From Metaruminococcus_A sp964607135 (GTDB taxonomy: Bacteria; Bacillota; Clostridia; Oscillospirales; Ruminococcaceae), in assembly GCA_964607135.1 (NCBI GenBank), contig CAZSIV010000003.1, forward strand, positions 41,644 through 105,643: a stretch of DNA of 64,000 nucleotides, read 5' to 3'. Shown piece by piece: positions 43,161 through 52,967 of the stretch. The position numbers and the translations under genes are program-made. The notes under the pieces were generated by a model. It was given only the letters and a program-made list of their open reading frames with translations, had not been told where the DNA came from and searched no databases. How positions within the stretch are numbered: the stretch's first letter is position 1; each line of letters starts with the position of its first letter.

Positions 43161-46055
43161 TCAGTCCTCCCCCAGCTTCAGCGCCTGATCCATCTTGATC
43201 TTTGAAATGATATAGCCCAAAACAGCCGAACCGACAACCAGCATCAGCCCGAGAATGACGAAGATGCGCAGGTAATCCCCCGGATAGACAATCACACGGA
43301 AGGGCGGAACCTGCTCTGCAACGCTGTAAACCATCTGCAACAGAGGGACAAACAGGTAACTTGCCAGTGTTCCAATCAACAAGCCGGCCAGAATTGCAAC
43401 CCCCGAAATCAAGATCTGCTCCCAGAGGATCATCCCGATCAAGCTCCGCTTGGAAAGCCCCATCGCCCGCAGGATGCCGAATTGCAGCGTCCTGTTTCGG
43501 ATATTGAAGATCCAATAGATCAAAAAGCCGATCAGCGTAATCACCATCGTTATGATAAAGCTCAGTGTCAAGGTGCCGTTGGTTCCCTGAAGCATCGGAT
43601 CGTTTTTCTCCCCGACCAAATCCTGCTGCATATTGGTGAGCGAGGTAAACGAAATTCCCTTTTCCTCAAATTCCTGATAAATTTCCTCTGTCGTCACGCC
43701 CTCTGCCCGCTTCATCCAGATCTGATAGGGGCGGATCAGCATACCGGCGTTGAGGTAATCAAGATTCCCGATGATGAAAACCGGATCCGGGTCCACAGCG
43801 CTTTTCTTTTCCGGGTTGAGGCTCGGCCAGTAATCCACCACGCCGTAGACCGTTACTTCGACGGACTTTAACTGTCCCGACCAGCTCAGGCTGATCGTAT
43901 CCCCCGGCTTGATGTTTCCCTTCTCCGCCGCAGAGCGGGAGATAAAGACCGCATCCGGCGTTTGAGTCATGATGTTGAGATAGGTGTTGATATGCGCGGG
44001 GAGAAGATCTTCCCGGGACCAGACCACCTGCCCGAACTCATAAGGAATAATCCCCATCAGCTCCGCCTTCAAAGAGGACGAATTAGAGGCGTTTCCCTTA
44101 ATCGCCGCGCCAGTGTCCTTCATCACTTTTGTAGCCAGTTCGATGGTCTCAAGCTGTAAAAATTTCGAAAAGGAAGGCTCCCGGTAGGACACCGTGCTAA
44201 CGGCGTTGGCCGTATTTTCCGCGCTGTCCGGATCGGAGCTTTCGCTCTCCTCGTCGTAGGGAACCATATTCCCGGCGGCGTCGACATATACTTTAATCGA
44301 TTTGAAGGGCCAGGTCTCCTCCAGGACGAGATCTGCGGCATCCTGATATTTCACCCGGTCTTCCACAAAGGTGTTGAGCGAACGGGCCGAGACGCTGCTG
44401 AAGATGCCGAGTGAAACCGTCATAATCAGGAACACCATCAAAAAATGGCTGCTCCGCGTCCTCGAAACCTGGATCAGCGACGCATAGGCGCACGCACCCC
44501 AGCGTTTTCTGCCGATCCAAAAAACCAGCCGGACCATCAGCGGGTAAAAGCGGAGGAACAACAACGCCGTCGCTAAAATAAACAGGGTGCTGATCAAAAA
44601 CAGGAGCGGATCGATAGAATCCGTCCCGGACGCGCCCGAATTACCCAAAAGCTTGACGCTGTTCTTATAGCTGAAAAGCCCGTAAAGGGCAACTCCCAGC
44701 AAAACGAAATCGAGATAAAACTTTTTCCAGAACGGTTTGTCGGTATTGCGGCTTTTCGCCCGCTTGTGTTTGACGATATTTCCCCTTGCCGCCGCCAGCA
44801 CCGGGATCAGCATGGTTAAAAGGAACGCCCCGATCGCCAGAAGCGAATAGAGATAAGTGTCGGGCGTCAGCTCAACCAGAACACCCTTGCGGGAGACAAA
44901 CTCCAAAAAGCCATTGGACAGCCCGAGCACCTTGCAGATGCCAAACCCAATAAAAGGACCGATCAGAACTGCAATCGCCGAAATTGAAACCCCTTCCACC
45001 ACATAGCCGTTGAAGATCTGCAAATTGCTGGCGCCACGGCTTTTCTGGACGGCGATATCGTTCCCGTCATAATCTACGATCAGCTTTGAGACCATGAAGA
45101 TGTAGAGAAGGAGCATCAGGATCACCGGAATCTGAAGAATCCAAAGGGTTACGGAAAGGGAACCCATCCGGGATGAATAGCTCTTAAGCGAATCCAGCAT
45201 CGGAGACGACACCGTGGTCGCCGAGGTGAATACACCGTTCTGCCGTTCCAAAACAGAGCGGTAAAAAGAGGACTGTGAAACCCGCATCTGGCTGTAATCG
45301 ACTGCATAATGCCAGTTAGAATATGAAGTCATGGGAACAGTTTCCTCAGTCAGAAAAATGCTTTTATAAAGCTCGCTGTTCATCACCAGATTTTTTCCGA
45401 GGGTGCTCTGTTTTTCGTTCCAAAAAACATCAGAGGCATCCTGGTATTTGAAGACGCCGGTCACCTTGATCTTGATCGGCTCCATGATCTCCTCTTCGCT
45501 GGAATAAGGAAGGATCAGCGCAGTATCGCCTGTAGACAGGCTGAAATACCCCATGGCATTCTGCGCGATCATCACCTCATAATAGCCGTCTGCCGGCTCG
45601 GCGCTGGGACAGTTTCCTGAAATCATCTCCACATGGTCTTCGATTCCCTCAATCGCCACCACCTGGGAACTGATTCCATCCCTGCCCAAATCGGCATACC
45701 GGTCGGGCAGGGTTTGGATTGGTATTGTACTCCAGGCTTGGGAATAAGCCTGAATCGGCAGTCCCAGCTCTGAAATCCATCCGCCGTCCATGACTTCCGC
45801 TACGCTCTGATAGCCTGTCAGCTTCTCCGCCGCCCCGCTCGCCTTTCCCAAAGAATGATAAACCGTCACCTGGCCGGGATATTTATTGTTTTGGGTTTGA
45901 TAATCCTGCATATCCTTGATCAGCATCCTTTGATAAATGCTGTTTGAATAGATCGGCATACTGCTGATGGTGGAGACGGCGAGAACTGAGCCGATGATCA
46001 GGCAAAGAACCATCCACTTATTGCGCAGCATTTTCCGCAACACATGTATAAACAA
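43161..46055 (-). CDS. FtsX-like ABC transporter permease, 964 residues
   Basis: Large permease with a membrane helix near the N-terminus (about residues 14-34), a long extracytoplasmic domain, a first FtsX membrane block (about 310-480), a second extracellular domain, and a second FtsX block at the C-terminus (about 840-960). This is the two-block layout of Gram-positive peptide or lipid exporters and resistance transporters. Start TTG at 46055, 7 nt after GGGGAGG. Lies between the adaptor and two ATPase genes. Substrate unknown. Confidence 0.88.
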   Translation of the reverse strand: MFIHVLRKMLRNKWMVLCLIIGSVLAVSTISSMPIYSNSIYQRMLIKDMQDYQTQNNKYPGQVTVYHSLGKASGAAEKLTGYQSVAEVMDGGWISELGLPIQAYSQAWSTIPIQTLPDRYADLGRDGISSQVVAIEGIEDHVEMISGNCPSAEPADGYYEVMIAQNAMGYFSLSTGDTALILPYSSEEEIMEPIKIKVTGVFKYQDASDVFWNEKQSTLGKNLVMNSELYKSIFLTEETVPMTSYSNWHYAVDYSQMRVSQSSFYRSVLERQNGVFTSATTVSSPMLDSLKSYSSRMGSLSVTLWILQIPVILMLLLYIFMVSKLIVDYDGNDIAVQKSRGASNLQIFNGYVVEGVSISAIAVLIGPFIGFGICKVLGLSNGFLEFVSRKGVLVELTPDTYLYSLLAIGAFLLTMLIPVLAAARGNIVKHKRAKSRNTDKPFWKKFYLDFVLLGVALYGLFSYKNSVKLLGNSGASGTDSIDPLLFLISTLFILATALLFLRFYPLMVRLVFWIGRKRWGACAYASLIQVSRTRSSHFLMVFLIMTVSLGIFSSVSARSLNTFVEDRVKYQDAADLVLEETWPFKSIKVYVDAAGNMVPYDEESESSDPDSAENTANAVSTVSYREPSFSKFLQLETIELATKVMKDTGAAIKGNASNSSSLKAELMGIIPYEFGQVVWSREDLLPAHINTYLNIMTQTPDAVFISRSAAEKGNIKPGDTISLSWSGQLKSVEVTVYGVVDYWPSLNPEKKSAVDPDPVFIIGNLDYLNAGMLIRPYQIWMKRAEGVTTEEIYQEFEEKGISFTSLTNMQQDLVGEKNDPMLQGTNGTLTLSFIITMVITLIGFLIYWIFNIRNRTLQFGILRAMGLSKRSLIGMILWEQILISGVAILAGLLIGTLASYLFVPLLQMVYSVAEQVPPFRVIVYPGDYLRIFVILGLMLVVGSAVLGYIISKIKMDQALKLGED

Positions 46056-46068
46056 ACGGCTTCCTCCC

Positions 46069-47094
46069 CTATTTGACCACTACCAGTTCCCCGGCATCCA
46101 CACCCTTCAAAATTTCAATTTGGGTGGAATTGCTGATGCCGACTTCGACCGTCCGCTCTGTGACGACCCCGTCCTGATAAATCTGGACGGAATAGGAATT
46201 CACATACCCGCTCACAGCGTTTTTCGGCACGATCACCGCGTTTTCCTTCACAGAAGTGACAGCGGTGAAACGCACGGAATCACCCAGAGAAACCTCCGGC
46301 ATAGAGCTGAGAGAAATCCGCACCTTGCCGCTGAAGGCATCCCTTTGATCCTTTGGAACGCTGTCCTGCGTCGCGCTCACCGTCCCGGTATACTCTTTTC
46401 CGTCTATTGTCAGGGTCACTTCCATGCCGAGCTTAAATTTAGAAGCTTTTGGACCGTTGTATTCAAACTCCAGGCGGGAAAGATCCGCAACCTGACAGAC
46501 CGCCGCCCGGTTCTGAACAGAGCCGCCGACCGCAGTATCGGTCATATAGGTGACAACGCCGTTTGCCGGAGAGTAGATCGTCGCATTGTCGATTGTCTCC
46601 TGCAGGCTGTTGATCTTCAGCTGGGTCTGATTGATCTGAAGCTGAGCGATCTGTGCGGCAAAATTCACCTGATTCCCTTTCGTGTCGGTATCCGGAAGTC
46701 CCTTGGACAACGCCTGTTCCAGATTGACCTTCTGAATTTCCAGGCTGATTTTTGCATCCTCGAGCTGTCTTTGCGCATCGCCGCAGTCCAGCCGCGCCAA
46801 CACCTGCCCTTTGGTGACAGTCGTGCCGACCGCAACCTCCTTGGAGCTGAGGTAACCGCTTTGCTGCCCGAAGGAGAGCTCATACTGACGGTTTGCGACC
46901 ACCGTACAATTTTCGTTGAGCACCTCGGAAAGGGTGCCGATCACCGCTTCCTCTGTCTCATATGTAACCTCTGTGGGCTGAATCAACGGCGGGGCGAGTG
47001 CCTCCTCCTCTTCCGGAAGCATAGAGCAGCCGCTCAGCAACACCAGAACTCCTGTTAGCGCCAAAACTTTTTTCCACAATCTTTTATGATGCAT
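46069..47094 (-). CDS. Efflux adaptor lipoprotein (HlyD/MacA-like)
   Basis: 341-residue membrane-fusion protein. N-terminal lipoprotein signal with lipobox LSGC (Cys23). A lipoyl-like half (KGQVLARLDCGDAQRQLEDAKISL), an alpha-helical hairpin (about 115-180), the second lipoyl half (IYSPANGVVTYM) and beta-barrel/MP domains follow. Works with the FtsX permease and ATPases downstream. First gene of the operon, with a good promoter at 47135-47163. Confidence 0.9.
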   Translation of the reverse strand: MHHKRLWKKVLALTGVLVLLSGCSMLPEEEEALAPPLIQPTEVTYETEEAVIGTLSEVLNENCTVVANRQYELSFGQQSGYLSSKEVAVGTTVTKGQVLARLDCGDAQRQLEDAKISLEIQKVNLEQALSKGLPDTDTKGNQVNFAAQIAQLQINQTQLKINSLQETIDNATIYSPANGVVTYMTDTAVGGSVQNRAAVCQVADLSRLEFEYNGPKASKFKLGMEVTLTIDGKEYTGTVSATQDSVPKDQRDAFSGKVRISLSSMPEVSLGDSVRFTAVTSVKENAVIVPKNAVSGYVNSYSVQIYQDGVVTERTVEVGISNSTQIEILKGVDAGELVVVK

Positions 47095-47134
47095 GATTCC
47101 ACTCCTGTACTAAACTGTTAAGTCTTTCTTTTCT

Positions 47135-47163
47135 ATTCTATTAGGATGCCAGGTTAAAGTCAA
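47135..47163 (-). promoter_or_regulatory. Sigma-A promoter of the efflux operon
   Basis: TTGACT (47163-47158), 17-nt spacer, TAGAAT (47140-47135) on the minus strand. Confidence 0.82.
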
Positions 47164-47218
47164 GCGAGATTACACTTTAACCAGACAAATTTCGATCACA
47201 AATTTGTGCTATTTGCAC

Positions 47219-47252
47219 AAAAACGCACGGAGAAATTCTCCGTGCGTTTTTT
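47219..47252. terminator. Bidirectional terminator after spoIVA
   Basis: Perfect arms AAAACGCACGGAGAA / TTCTCCGTGCGTTTT, flanked by T/A runs, just after the spoIVA stop (minus). Confidence 0.9.
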
Positions 47253-47260
47253 GAAAACCT

Positions 47261-48739
47261 TTAAAGAATGATACAAATCAAACCCGTACAGCCCTCGTTG
47301 ATGATCCGCTCAATGGTTTCCTGGAGCTTGAGGCGCGCATCCGCCGGCATCCGGTAAAGTTTGTTGTGCAGTCCGTCGTTGACCAGCTCATGCAGGGATT
47401 TTCCAAAGATGTTGGAAGCCCAAACCTTTTGCGGGTTCTCCTCAAATTCCTGGAGCAGGCTCTGCATCAGCTCTTCGGACTGGCGCTCGTTTCCAACGAT
47501 CGGGTTGACCTCGGTGGTAATATCGGCCCGCATCATGTGGATTGACGGCGCGCTCGCCTTGAGCCTGATCCCGTAGCGCCCGCCCTGTTTGACGATTTCC
47601 GGTTCCTCGAGGCTGAGTTCATCCATCGACGGCATGACGATTCCATAACCGGTGACGTTGACCTCTTCCAGCGCATCCCTGATCTTGTCGAACTGTTTTT
47701 TCATCGACGCCAGCTCGATCATACAGGGCATCAGCTTGGATTCATCGTCAATTTCGAGCCCGGTAACCTCTCCCAAAATTTTGTAAAAGAGGTCGTTTTT
47801 GAGCAGCACTTCGATCTTTGCCGTCCCGCTCCCCATATCCATTGAAACTACGCCGGTTTTGGCGATATGCTCGCAGGCGCAGATGTTTTCAGCCATCTGC
47901 CCGATCTCGCTCATATGCTCGAGGCTCCGCCCGGATTCCCTGACCGCTCCGAAGACCGCCGACTTGAGCCAGTGATCTTTTTGAAGGCTGGAAACCCACT
48001 TCGGCAGGTCGACCGAAACTTCCTTGACCGGGAACTGCTCGAGCATCTGAGAAAGAATGGCCCGGATGTCCCCCTCGGACATTTCGAGGCAGTTGAGCGC
48101 CATCACCGGCACGCCGTACTTCTCGGCCAATTCGGCCGCAAGCTGTCTGGCGCTTTCGCTGCCCGGATACTGGCAGTTCAAAAGAACGGTAAAGGGCTTG
48201 TTGATCTCTTTGAGCTCGTTGATGACCCGCTCTTCCGCTTCCTCATATTCGTCCCGCGGGATTTCGCCGATGCTCCCATCGGTCGTCACCACCAGCCCAA
48301 TCGTCGAATGCTCGGTGATGACTTTCTGCGTCCCGACTTCGGCTGCCATAATAAAGGGGACTTCTTCATCGAACCACGGTGTGACGACCATCCGGGGGGC
48401 TTCGTTTTCAAAATACCCCAGGGAGCTCGGTACGATGTAGCCGACGCAGTCGATCAGACGGACATTGAGGGAAGCGCCTCCGTCCAGGGTGATTTTGACC
48501 GCTTCCTCCGGGATGAACTTCGGTTCGGTCGTCATGATCGTGCGGCCCGCTGAGGACTGCGGAAGCTCGTCGACGGCGCGCTCCCGGCGGTATTCGCTGT
48601 CGATATTCGGGATCACCAGCGTTTCCATAAACCGCTTGATAAAGGTGGATTTTCCGGTTCTCACCGGGCCGACGACTCCCAGATAGATATTGCCGTCGGT
48701 TCTTTTTGCAATGTCGCTGTAAATACTTTTGGTCTCCAT
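47261..48739 (-). CDS. spoIVA: Stage IV sporulation protein A
   Basis: Cytoskeletal ATPase that polymerises on the forespore surface as the spore-coat base. 492 residues from the ATG at 48739, the same length as the B. subtilis protein and giving METKSIYSDIAKRTDGNIYL, which aligns with its N-terminus; a GTG two codons upstream has better ribosome binding spacing and cannot be excluded. Walker A GPVRTGKST at residues 24-32 and the C-terminal GCTGLICIIL are characteristic. Pairs with SpoVM (13253-13342) and with sipL directly upstream. Confidence 0.96.
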   Translation of the reverse strand: METKSIYSDIAKRTDGNIYLGVVGPVRTGKSTFIKRFMETLVIPNIDSEYRRERAVDELPQSSAGRTIMTTEPKFIPEEAVKITLDGGASLNVRLIDCVGYIVPSSLGYFENEAPRMVVTPWFDEEVPFIMAAEVGTQKVITEHSTIGLVVTTDGSIGEIPRDEYEEAEERVINELKEINKPFTVLLNCQYPGSESARQLAAELAEKYGVPVMALNCLEMSEGDIRAILSQMLEQFPVKEVSVDLPKWVSSLQKDHWLKSAVFGAVRESGRSLEHMSEIGQMAENICACEHIAKTGVVSMDMGSGTAKIEVLLKNDLFYKILGEVTGLEIDDESKLMPCMIELASMKKQFDKIRDALEEVNVTGYGIVMPSMDELSLEEPEIVKQGGRYGIRLKASAPSIHMMRADITTEVNPIVGNERQSEELMQSLLQEFEENPQKVWASNIFGKSLHELVNDGLHNKLYRMPADARLKLQETIERIINEGCTGLICIIL

Positions 48740-48762
48740 AAACACGCCTGCCCTCCTGTATA

Positions 48763-50307
48763 TTAGTCAATCAGCGGGATTAAGATCATTCCGCCCTGCT
48801 TCATCGTTTCCGTGTCGAGGTCGTTTTCCTCCAGGATCGCCCCGACCGAGGTGTGATACCGTTTCGCAATATCCCAGATCTGTTCCCCTTCGTCGGCGAA
48901 GTAGAGGGTGACTGCGGCCTGCTCCGTCTTTGAAGTCGCTTTGGATTCGTCCAGCGACATGTTGATAACCACGGGCTGGCTGATGATTTGAACCGCCATG
49001 GCGAAGATCGACAGTTCGATCCGCAGGTCGATTTTATGGTCGCCCGTCAAATGGAACGACATGCTGCGTATCTGCGCCGTCGCCTCGATTTCACATCCGG
49101 GAAGTCCCGGATTATGATCCAGGTCGTCGTGGAATTCCACCCGTTTGTCAACCGAAAGCGGCATCCCGGAAACAGCGGAACAGATCGCGCAGATATCGAA
49201 TTCCCCATCAAGGGAGAGGCCGGATTCGGTTCTTTTTGCCGTGAGCCGGGCGATATCGCACCAGATGTCATAGACGGCCGTGATCTCCTCGTTCGGCGTG
49301 TCAATCGAAGTCTGGACCATTGAGGTCATTGCCGGGAGAGCGAAGCTCCTTCTCAGGGCAATTTTTTTGTACTCCAGCTCACACTCATAATTCGTGGAGT
49401 AAAGGTCGCGGATCAGCTCCTTTTCCGTCTCCATAACACAGGTGCAGATGCAGTTTACACTGAGCTCTGCGGAGATGATCTTGGATTCCCCGTCCATCGT
49501 CGTCTTCGGTTCCAGCTCGGCACAGGCGACCTCAAATCGAACGTCGCAGGCGAATCGGTCGTCCACACCGGCCAGGTCGATGATCTGGCTGACGGGTACC
49601 GAATACTCCACCGTCTGCGGGTCGGCCTCATCCCCCAAAGGACAATAGGCGACATGGATCTGAATCTCGCCTTTGACAATCACTTTGTTGGCGATCACCT
49701 TAACGTCATCCACCCGGGAGGTCTCATGATGATAGAGGACAGAGGCGATGGAGTCGTTTCCGTTCGGCAGCTCCAGCTCTTCGCGGACTGTAAACGACTT
49801 GCAGGCCTGGCGGCATTCGCCGTCCATCTTCATCGACGACTGCTGTTTCTGAACGCCGGCTCCCTCTGCATCGCTCACCACCGTCTCCTGGCGCTGGTCG
49901 GAAACCCGCAGGGAAATCCCGATTGCCCCGCGGATATCGAACCGCCGGGAATTGACGCCGCGGCAGTTGAGGTACTCACACTGCATGGACACGCTCAGGG
50001 AGGGGTTTTCGCAGGCGGACTTGAGCGCTACCGTCTTGCTGAAGGGAAGCCGCTGGCTGAAGGAGCGCACCTGGTTCGTTTCCTCGCAGATATAGACCAC
50101 AAAAACAGTTGCAATCCCGTCGATCACCACCTCGTTGCCCATCACCCTGCCTGACGTCATTTTGGGAACCATTTTGCATTTGAGTACTTTAAACACGTTC
50201 GGGCAGTAATCTGGCAGAAGGCAGTCCAGCTCGACAGACTGCTCTACTCTTGCGTCAAAAACTACCTCATTGACCTCTATGGTATCATGGGTAAGCTTCA
50301 ATTCCAT
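48763..50307 (-). CDS. sipL: SipL-like DUF3794/LysM spore morphogenesis protein
   Basis: 514-residue protein with two or three DUF3794 units (for example ELDCLLPDYCPNVFKVLKC near residue 27) and a C-terminal LysM domain (QIWDIAKRYHTSVGAILEEN, about 465-510). In C. difficile, SipL has the same architecture and binds SpoIVA through its LysM domain. Here the gene lies 24 nt upstream of spoIVA in one operon, which supports that assignment. No signal peptide, consistent with action on the mother-cell side of the forespore. RBS AAAGGAG. Confidence 0.82.
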   Translation of the reverse strand: MELKLTHDTIEVNEVVFDARVEQSVELDCLLPDYCPNVFKVLKCKMVPKMTSGRVMGNEVVIDGIATVFVVYICEETNQVRSFSQRLPFSKTVALKSACENPSLSVSMQCEYLNCRGVNSRRFDIRGAIGISLRVSDQRQETVVSDAEGAGVQKQQSSMKMDGECRQACKSFTVREELELPNGNDSIASVLYHHETSRVDDVKVIANKVIVKGEIQIHVAYCPLGDEADPQTVEYSVPVSQIIDLAGVDDRFACDVRFEVACAELEPKTTMDGESKIISAELSVNCICTCVMETEKELIRDLYSTNYECELEYKKIALRRSFALPAMTSMVQTSIDTPNEEITAVYDIWCDIARLTAKRTESGLSLDGEFDICAICSAVSGMPLSVDKRVEFHDDLDHNPGLPGCEIEATAQIRSMSFHLTGDHKIDLRIELSIFAMAVQIISQPVVINMSLDESKATSKTEQAAVTLYFADEGEQIWDIAKRYHTSVGAILEENDLDTETMKQGGMILIPLID

Positions 50308-50350
50308 ATCTGCTTCTACTCCTTTTATGATTTTTCTACCCTATACCTAT

Positions 50351-50385
50351 TCGAAAGCTGTCCGTGATATGCACGGAATCTTTCG
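50351..50385. repeat. Inverted repeat upstream of sipL-spoIVA
   Basis: CGAAAG-ctg-TCCGTG-atatg-CACGGA-at-CTTTCG: a 12-bp hairpin with a small internal loop, 44 nt upstream of sipL. No U-run, so likely a regulatory site or mRNA leader hairpin. Confidence 0.5.
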
Positions 50386-50435
50386 GATCCGCATAGAATT
50401 ATGGCGCAAAGGCGGCGGACTCTGTTACAGTATAT

Positions 50436-50475
50436 AAAAAGGGCCTCCCCCATTATGCGGGGGAAGCCCTTTTCT
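50436..50475 (-). terminator. Terminator after the fucosidase gene
   Basis: Arms GGGC-TTCCCCCGC / GGGGGA-GGCCC with a short loop, then TTTTTATAT on the minus strand. Confidence 0.85.
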
Positions 50476-50504
50476 ATTAAACGAAACAACAACCCGTCAG
50501 ACCG

Positions 50505-51983
<1,479 letters not shown>

Positions 51984-52145
51984 CCGATCACCTGCTTTGT
52001 TTTTTCTTTATGATAGCACAACACCATCCAAGCTGTATATAGAAAAAATACACTTTTTCCAGTCTTTTCAAACCGTCGCCTGTCGGGGAAAAGTCAATCC
52101 ACAGAAAGCGACCCGCGTTGCACTTCCCGCCGCGGAACACACGCG

Positions 52146-52967
52146 TTACTGAAGCTTTGGAACAGTCTGAACAGGATCATCCTCAAGGGCATCCGGCTTG
52201 GTGAACGGCGAAGCGGGATCGTCCTCAAATTCGGTCATATCCGCCCAATAGCGTTTCGGCATATGCCCCATCCTGCATTTTGGATTCTCCCGCCCCTCCA
52301 CTGCGGCGGTGTTGTAATACTTTTTCCAGAGGCTGCGGTAAAACAGCTCTTCCTCCCCCTTTTCCGGCATGGAAAACGAATCGACCGCCAGGTATTTCCA
52401 CTCGCGGGGATGGTAAGCGAGGGCGGTTTTATGGTTTGCGTCGTAAATAAAAAAATGCTCGTTGGGATACCGGCCGCAAAAATGGGGCTGGATGACCGGC
52501 AGAACAAAGTTTTTGGGGTGGATGATGCTGGTTAATACCCCGCCGCAGTCTGAAAAGCGGAGGAATTCTTTGATGAAGTGGCTTTCATTCTGGACAAATT
52601 TCACCGCCTTCATCACAGCGTTGACAGTAGGGTCGGCCAGCCGGTTTTCAACTGCCGCCCCGTAACGGTACCCCTGGCGCAGAAACCCGAGCAGATGCAG
52701 GTCTTTTTGCGGGTGGCAGCTGAGGAAACAGGTTCGGACAGTTTCCTCAGCGCGCGGAGAAATCTTCCGGGGGATCGAAGCCAGTACCCGCAGGGCTTTC
52801 GACTGGTCGGTTTCGATATACCGCACCGGACAGAACGAAAGCTGATCCGGTTCCTCCCCATAAATTGCAGCCGGCATCTCCCTGCGCGAGAAGCTTTCAA
52901 ATACGCAGCAGAGAAACCCTGCAAAGGAGCCGTCATATTGATAGGCTAAGTTGACACGGGCAGGCAT
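52146..52967 (-). CDS. TIGR03915-like DNA metabolism protein (radical SAM partner)
   Basis: 273-residue protein beginning MPARVNLAYQYDGSFAGFLC, the signature start of the TIGR03915/DUF4130 family, with CVFESFSRREMP and a C-terminal half containing YRSLWKKYYNTAAVEGRENPKCRMGHMPKRYW. The family always travels with a radical SAM protein and is sometimes fused to a uracil-DNA glycosylase-like domain, hence the DNA repair guess; no activity is established. ATG at 52967 overlaps the radical SAM gene by 22 nt with GGAGG 7 nt upstream, so the two are tightly coupled. Confidence 0.85.
   Translation of the reverse strand: MPARVNLAYQYDGSFAGFLCCVFESFSRREMPAAIYGEEPDQLSFCPVRYIETDQSKALRVLASIPRKISPRAEETVRTCFLSCHPQKDLHLLGFLRQGYRYGAAVENRLADPTVNAVMKAVKFVQNESHFIKEFLRFSDCGGVLTSIIHPKNFVLPVIQPHFCGRYPNEHFFIYDANHKTALAYHPREWKYLAVDSFSMPEKGEEELFYRSLWKKYYNTAAVEGRENPKCRMGHMPKRYWADMTEFEDDPASPFTKPDALEDDPVQTVPKLQ

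Noticed and set aside
45967..47058. A 363-codon plus-strand frame opposite the efflux adaptor
   Set aside because: Antisense shadow of a well-supported gene with no ribosome binding site.
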